Shown here piece by piece: positions 37,255 to 39,898 of a stretch of DNA of 39,898 nucleotides. The notes beneath the pieces are model-generated. The model worked only from the letters and a program-made list of their open reading frames with translations. It did no database searches and had not been told where the DNA came from. Made by a program: the position numbers and the translations under genes. Numbering within the stretch: the stretch's first letter is position 1; each line of letters opens with the position of its first letter. Source of the DNA: JAXMBX01 sp046349635 (GTDB lineage: Bacteria > Planctomycetota > Planctomycetia > Planctomycetales > Planctomycetaceae); contig JAXMBX010000046.1 in assembly GCA_046349635.1 (NCBI GenBank), positions 1-39,898 on the forward strand, given 5' to 3'.

Positions 37255-38319
37255 TCACTTCACGGCGATCGGATTGCCGGGAGAACCGGTCGCCCCCTTG
37301 AGTCGCAGGGGGGAGAAGATAAACGCAAATTCATAGGCCTTGTCGGCCGCCAGTTGTTCCAGATCCAGATTCTCCAGGAAGTAGATTCCGTTCTTCGTGA
37401 GGAACCACTGATGAACCTCGATGGGACGCTTCTTATCGGGCGGAGGATCGACCTCAATCCCCCAGTTGTCGGCCCCCACCATGGTGACCTCTTTCGAGAT
37501 CAGCCATTTGGCGGCTTCGAGTCCGATGCCCGGCTCTCCGGAATTGAACGTTTCATTGTCTTTTTTCCAGAGATTGCCGTGTCCCGTTCGGATGAGGACG
37601 ACATCTCCCTTGCGGATTTCCGTGTGCTGGGCGGTGAGAGCAGCCTGCAGTTCATCGAGAGAGATTTCATAACCGACGGGGAGGCGATCGGTTTTGCGCA
37701 TTCCGGCGACGTCAATGAGGACACCGCGCGTGAAGAACACGCCGACGTTTTCGATGCCGAGTTTGGTCAGGCCGTATGCATCTTCCATTTCGGGGGAAGT
37801 GACGCCGTTGTAATAGGTATCGCCCGTGGGGAGCCTGCAGCCGACGTGTCCGAGACCATCCATCTGGGTTCCCATCTGCCCGATCTCGCCAACGAAGAAT
37901 TCGTCACGCCCCACCTGCTGATTCGTCCCTTTGGTCGGAGCCCGAAAGGCGGGAATGGTAAGGCGGAAGGTTCGAAACGGAAACGTGGGCATGTCCCGCT
38001 CGTAGACCCTGCCAAGCTGGTAAGTCTTGCCGGACTTGATCAGCTTTGTCGCCTCCAAAACGCGCTCGGGGGTCATCATGTTGGCAGCCCCGCGCTGATC
38101 GTTCGGCCCCCAGCGTGACGGCCACCACTTGGGACCGATGGGGGTCTCTGCCGGTGCCTCCGCTGGGGTTTCGATTCTTTTCTTCTCGCGTGCTCCGGAC
38201 TTCTCCTCCGCACTCAAGGTTGAGGAAGGGGACCTTTCGACGCGTATCGCCGGAACCAGTGGTGAGAGGACCAGCAACAGGAACACCGGTGTGATCCATC
38301 GGAAATGGGAACGCATCAT
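37255..38319 (-). CDS. Secreted cyclase family hydrolase (PF04199-like)
   Basis: Starting at ATG 38319, or 38316, with GAGGAG just upstream, the product is 354 residues and begins MMRSHFRWITPVFLLLVLSP, a signal peptide. Mature residues include WPSRWGPNDQRGAANMMTPE and the family's metal site region GQMGTQMDGLGHVG, in the place of HTGTHxD of other members. GDVVLIRTGHGN and TMVGADNWGIEVDPP follow. PF04199 enzymes hydrolyse amides or lactones (kynurenine formamidase is one) with a divalent metal. It is the first gene of a group on the - strand, with the DUF1549/DUF1553 and DUF1501 genes close behind, and is divergent from the GntR regulator. The substrate is unknown. Confidence 0.85.
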   Translation of the reverse strand: MMRSHFRWITPVFLLLVLSPLVPAIRVERSPSSTLSAEEKSGAREKKRIETPAEAPAETPIGPKWWPSRWGPNDQRGAANMMTPERVLEATKLIKSGKTYQLGRVYERDMPTFPFRTFRLTIPAFRAPTKGTNQQVGRDEFFVGEIGQMGTQMDGLGHVGCRLPTGDTYYNGVTSPEMEDAYGLTKLGIENVGVFFTRGVLIDVAGMRKTDRLPVGYEISLDELQAALTAQHTEIRKGDVVLIRTGHGNLWKKDNETFNSGEPGIGLEAAKWLISKEVTMVGADNWGIEVDPPPDKKRPIEVHQWFLTKNGIYFLENLDLEQLAADKAYEFAFIFSPLRLKGATGSPGNPIAVK

Positions 38320-38393
38320 TCTTCTCCTCAGCGTGCGTGAAGAAACAGGAACGATTGGATTGACGGAGGGCCTGGATAGGACTACCCTACGAA

Positions 38394-38409
38394 CAATGTT
38401 CGAACATTG
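38394..38409. promoter_or_regulatory. Perfect 16-bp palindrome, likely GntR/FCD operator
   Basis: CAATGTTCGAACATTG reads the same on both strands. It lies 74 bases before the cyclase start and 42 before the GntR start, in the divergent control region. FCD-type GntR regulators bind short palindromes near their own gene, so autoregulation with control of both sides is a reasonable inference. Confidence 0.6.
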
Positions 38410-38451
38410 CAAGAACACGCGAGCCGATCAAGGGTCACCGAGGAGCAGACA

Positions 38452-39120
38452 GTGCCCAAAACATTCGTCGAGGGGGAAGAGACACTGGCGCAACAGGCGA
38501 AGCGGCAGTTGCGACAACAGATACTGGATGGACGGCTGAGACCGGGACAGCGTCTGCCCTTACGTCCGCTCGCTTCGGAACTGGGAATGAGCATGGCCCC
38601 GGTCGGAGAGGCCTTGCGTGATCTGACCCAGGAAGGCTTGCTGGAAACCGAACCGGGGTGGGGAGCGCGAGTGCGGAAGTTTGATTCCGATGCGCTGCGC
38701 AACCAGCATATCCTGCGGACGGCGCTGGAATGCGAAGCGGTGCGGCATTGCGCGGCTCGTGCCACGGAAACCCAACTCGAAGAGTTGGCCTCTATCGCGG
38801 AAAAGCTGGACAAGCTGATCGATTCCCAGGGACCCTGGAAGCAGGTTTCGGAACTCGACTGCCGCTTTCACCTGCGGATCGCCCAGTTTTCGGGTGTCAG
38901 CCTGCTGGTGGAAATGCTGAGAGGAAATCAACTAGTGCGGATACTGGCACGCGGGGGTGCCATCGCCAGAAAACTGAAACGCCCGTTGCGCCAACACACG
39001 GAGTTGATTGACGCGATTCGTTCGGGTGATCCGGACATCGCGGAGAAAGCGATGCGCGAGCATTGCCGTCGATCCATGGACCTGCAACTGGCGCACCTGG
39101 CGTTGGCGGACATTGAGTAA
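38452..39120 (+). CDS. GntR family transcriptional regulator, FCD type
   Basis: GTG at 38452 with GGAG 6 bases upstream gives 222 residues (VPKTFVEGEETLAQQAKRQL and on). The open frame to 38407 overlaps the palindrome. The winged helix occupies residues 12-80: ILDGRLRPGQRLPLRPLASE, GMSMAPVGEALRDLTQEGL and ETEPGWGARVRKF. The helical FCD ligand domain follows with LRTALECEAVRHCAARATE, LDCRFHLRIAQFSGVSLLVE, the AIRSGDPDIAEKAMREHCRR metal/ligand helix and a His in LRQHTELIDAIR. FCD regulators sense small organic acids or sugar acids. It is divergent from the cyclase group and 30 bases before the BKACE gene, so it probably controls both. Confidence 0.9.
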   Translation: MPKTFVEGEETLAQQAKRQLRQQILDGRLRPGQRLPLRPLASELGMSMAPVGEALRDLTQEGLLETEPGWGARVRKFDSDALRNQHILRTALECEAVRHCAARATETQLEELASIAEKLDKLIDSQGPWKQVSELDCRFHLRIAQFSGVSLLVEMLRGNQLVRILARGGAIARKLKRPLRQHTELIDAIRSGDPDIAEKAMREHCRRSMDLQLAHLALADIE

Positions 39121-39150
39121 ACAAGAGAGAAACAAGCGGAGCGACCACGA

Positions 39151-39898
39151 ATGGACAAGCTGATCATCACCGTGACGTGCGATTCGACGATGGCCTATCC
39201 GAGCAATCCTCATAACCCGACTCCCAAGGGTTACAAGGAGGTTGCGAAGGAATATGTCCGCTCGGTGAATGCGGGAGCGAGTATCTGCCACCTGCATGGG
39301 CCGTACACCATCGATGCACAAATCCAGGCGGACGGAACGCGCCTGTCGGATCTCGACATTCCGGGCTGGGGAGCGTTTCGGCAGGATATTCTCGATCAAT
39401 GTTCTGTCAAGCCTATCATTCAGTACGTCATCGCGAACGGTCGCTTACAGCAGCGGCTCCTACTAATGATCGAGAAGAAGCCGGACATGATTTCCACCTG
39501 CTTCAACCCGCACGATGAATGCTTCGATTATGAGCCGGGACGGGAGCCCGTGGAGTTATATGGACTGCACAACCGACCGGAACTGGAGGAGTATTGCCGC
39601 GTCACGGGCGAGTTGGGAGTGACGATCGAGGCGGAATGTTTTCATTACGGTGGCGTGTGGAACGCACAGCGGATGGTGCAGAAGGGATTGCTGAAGGGGC
39701 CGGTGTGGATCACCTTCTTTCTGGGGTGGCGCGGGGGGAGTTACACCCCGCCGACGGCCGAAGCAATGCTGTTCAACCACCATCACTTGCCGCCGGGATT
39801 CATTTACAATACGAGCGTGATGGATCCCGAGGAGCAGTGGAAGATCCTGACGATGGCGATCATTCTCGGCGGACACGTGCGGGTCGGCATGGAGGACA
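39151..39898 (+). CDS. Beta-keto acid cleavage enzyme (BKACE, DUF849), 3' end outside window
   Basis: The first 249 residues are visible and run off the window edge. MDKLIITVTCDSTMAYPSNP, then AGASICHLHGPYT (Zn-binding HxH), LDIPGWGAFRQDIL, TCFNPHDECFDYEPG, a GELGVTIEAECF strand and GGHVRVGMED near the end match the BKACE TIM barrel. Family members cleave a beta-keto acid with acetyl-CoA to acetoacetate and a CoA ester, as in lysine fermentation (Kce), and many act on other keto acids. It starts 30 bases after the GntR gene and is probably cotranscribed. The substrate is not known. Confidence 0.85.
   Translation, partial: MDKLIITVTCDSTMAYPSNPHNPTPKGYKEVAKEYVRSVNAGASICHLHGPYTIDAQIQADGTRLSDLDIPGWGAFRQDILDQCSVKPIIQYVIANGRLQQRLLLMIEKKPDMISTCFNPHDECFDYEPGREPVELYGLHNRPELEEYCRVTGELGVTIEAECFHYGGVWNAQRMVQKGLLKGPVWITFFLGWRGGSYTPPTAEAMLFNHHHLPPGFIYNTSVMDPEEQWKILTMAIILGGHVRVGMED

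Overview
The window is bacterial, GC-rich DNA that reads as a planctomycete chromosome, probably order Planctomycetales. Three things point there. It has the paired DUF1501 and PSCyt1/DUF1549/DUF1553 genes (33.2-37.2 kb). It has the small basic PVC-superphylum signature protein (17.4 kb). It also has the tail of a very long cadherin-like surface protein (1-2 kb). No CRISPR array, insertion sequence, rRNA or phage module was recognised. One tRNA (Pro, GGG) is present at 30.1 kb.

Layout. 1-7 kb: the 3' end of a giant adhesin-like gene with a clear terminator, a frame-broken cyclase-family gene, a LysM protein, a small unknown protein with a PhnP-like metallo-beta-lactamase, and an MscS channel. 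7-15 kb: Maf, a secreted two-part alpha/beta-hydrolase, then a stretch in which dihydroorotase, a sugar-phosphate isomerase-like TIM-barrel gene, glycyl-tRNA synthetase and a secreted unknown protein are each recognisable but cut by many small indels. 15-20 kb: a short GlmU-like nucleotidyltransferase followed by prs (frame-broken), the PVC signature protein, a tiny zinc-ribbon gene and guaA. 20-30 kb: a zinc-ribbon/TPR membrane protein, a secreted unknown, an acyl-CoA dehydrogenase-like flavoprotein, a PhyH dioxygenase, an LTxxQ periplasmic protein, an AspA/AstE-type deacylase and an SDR. 30-39.9 kb: tRNA-Pro, an AtsA-type sulfatase, the DUF1501/PSD1 pair, a secreted cyclase-family hydrolase, a GntR/FCD regulator and a beta-keto acid cleavage enzyme (BKACE) cut by the window end.

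The most system-like part is 33.2-39.9 kb. A cyclase-family hydrolase, a cytochrome-bearing DUF1549/DUF1553 protein and a Tat-exported DUF1501 protein lie head to tail with 13-23 bp gaps. They are divergent from a GntR/FCD regulator and BKACE. The divergent gap holds a perfect 16-bp palindrome that looks like the operator. My inference is a regulon for taking up and degrading an unknown ring or keto-acid compound.

Reading-frame quality is uneven. Indels hit genes that should be essential (glyQS, prs), which points to low-coverage sequence rather than gene decay. For four genes (17.4, 18.0, 20.4 and 25.2 kb) a single-base correction restores the whole frame, and the arithmetic of their lengths agrees.
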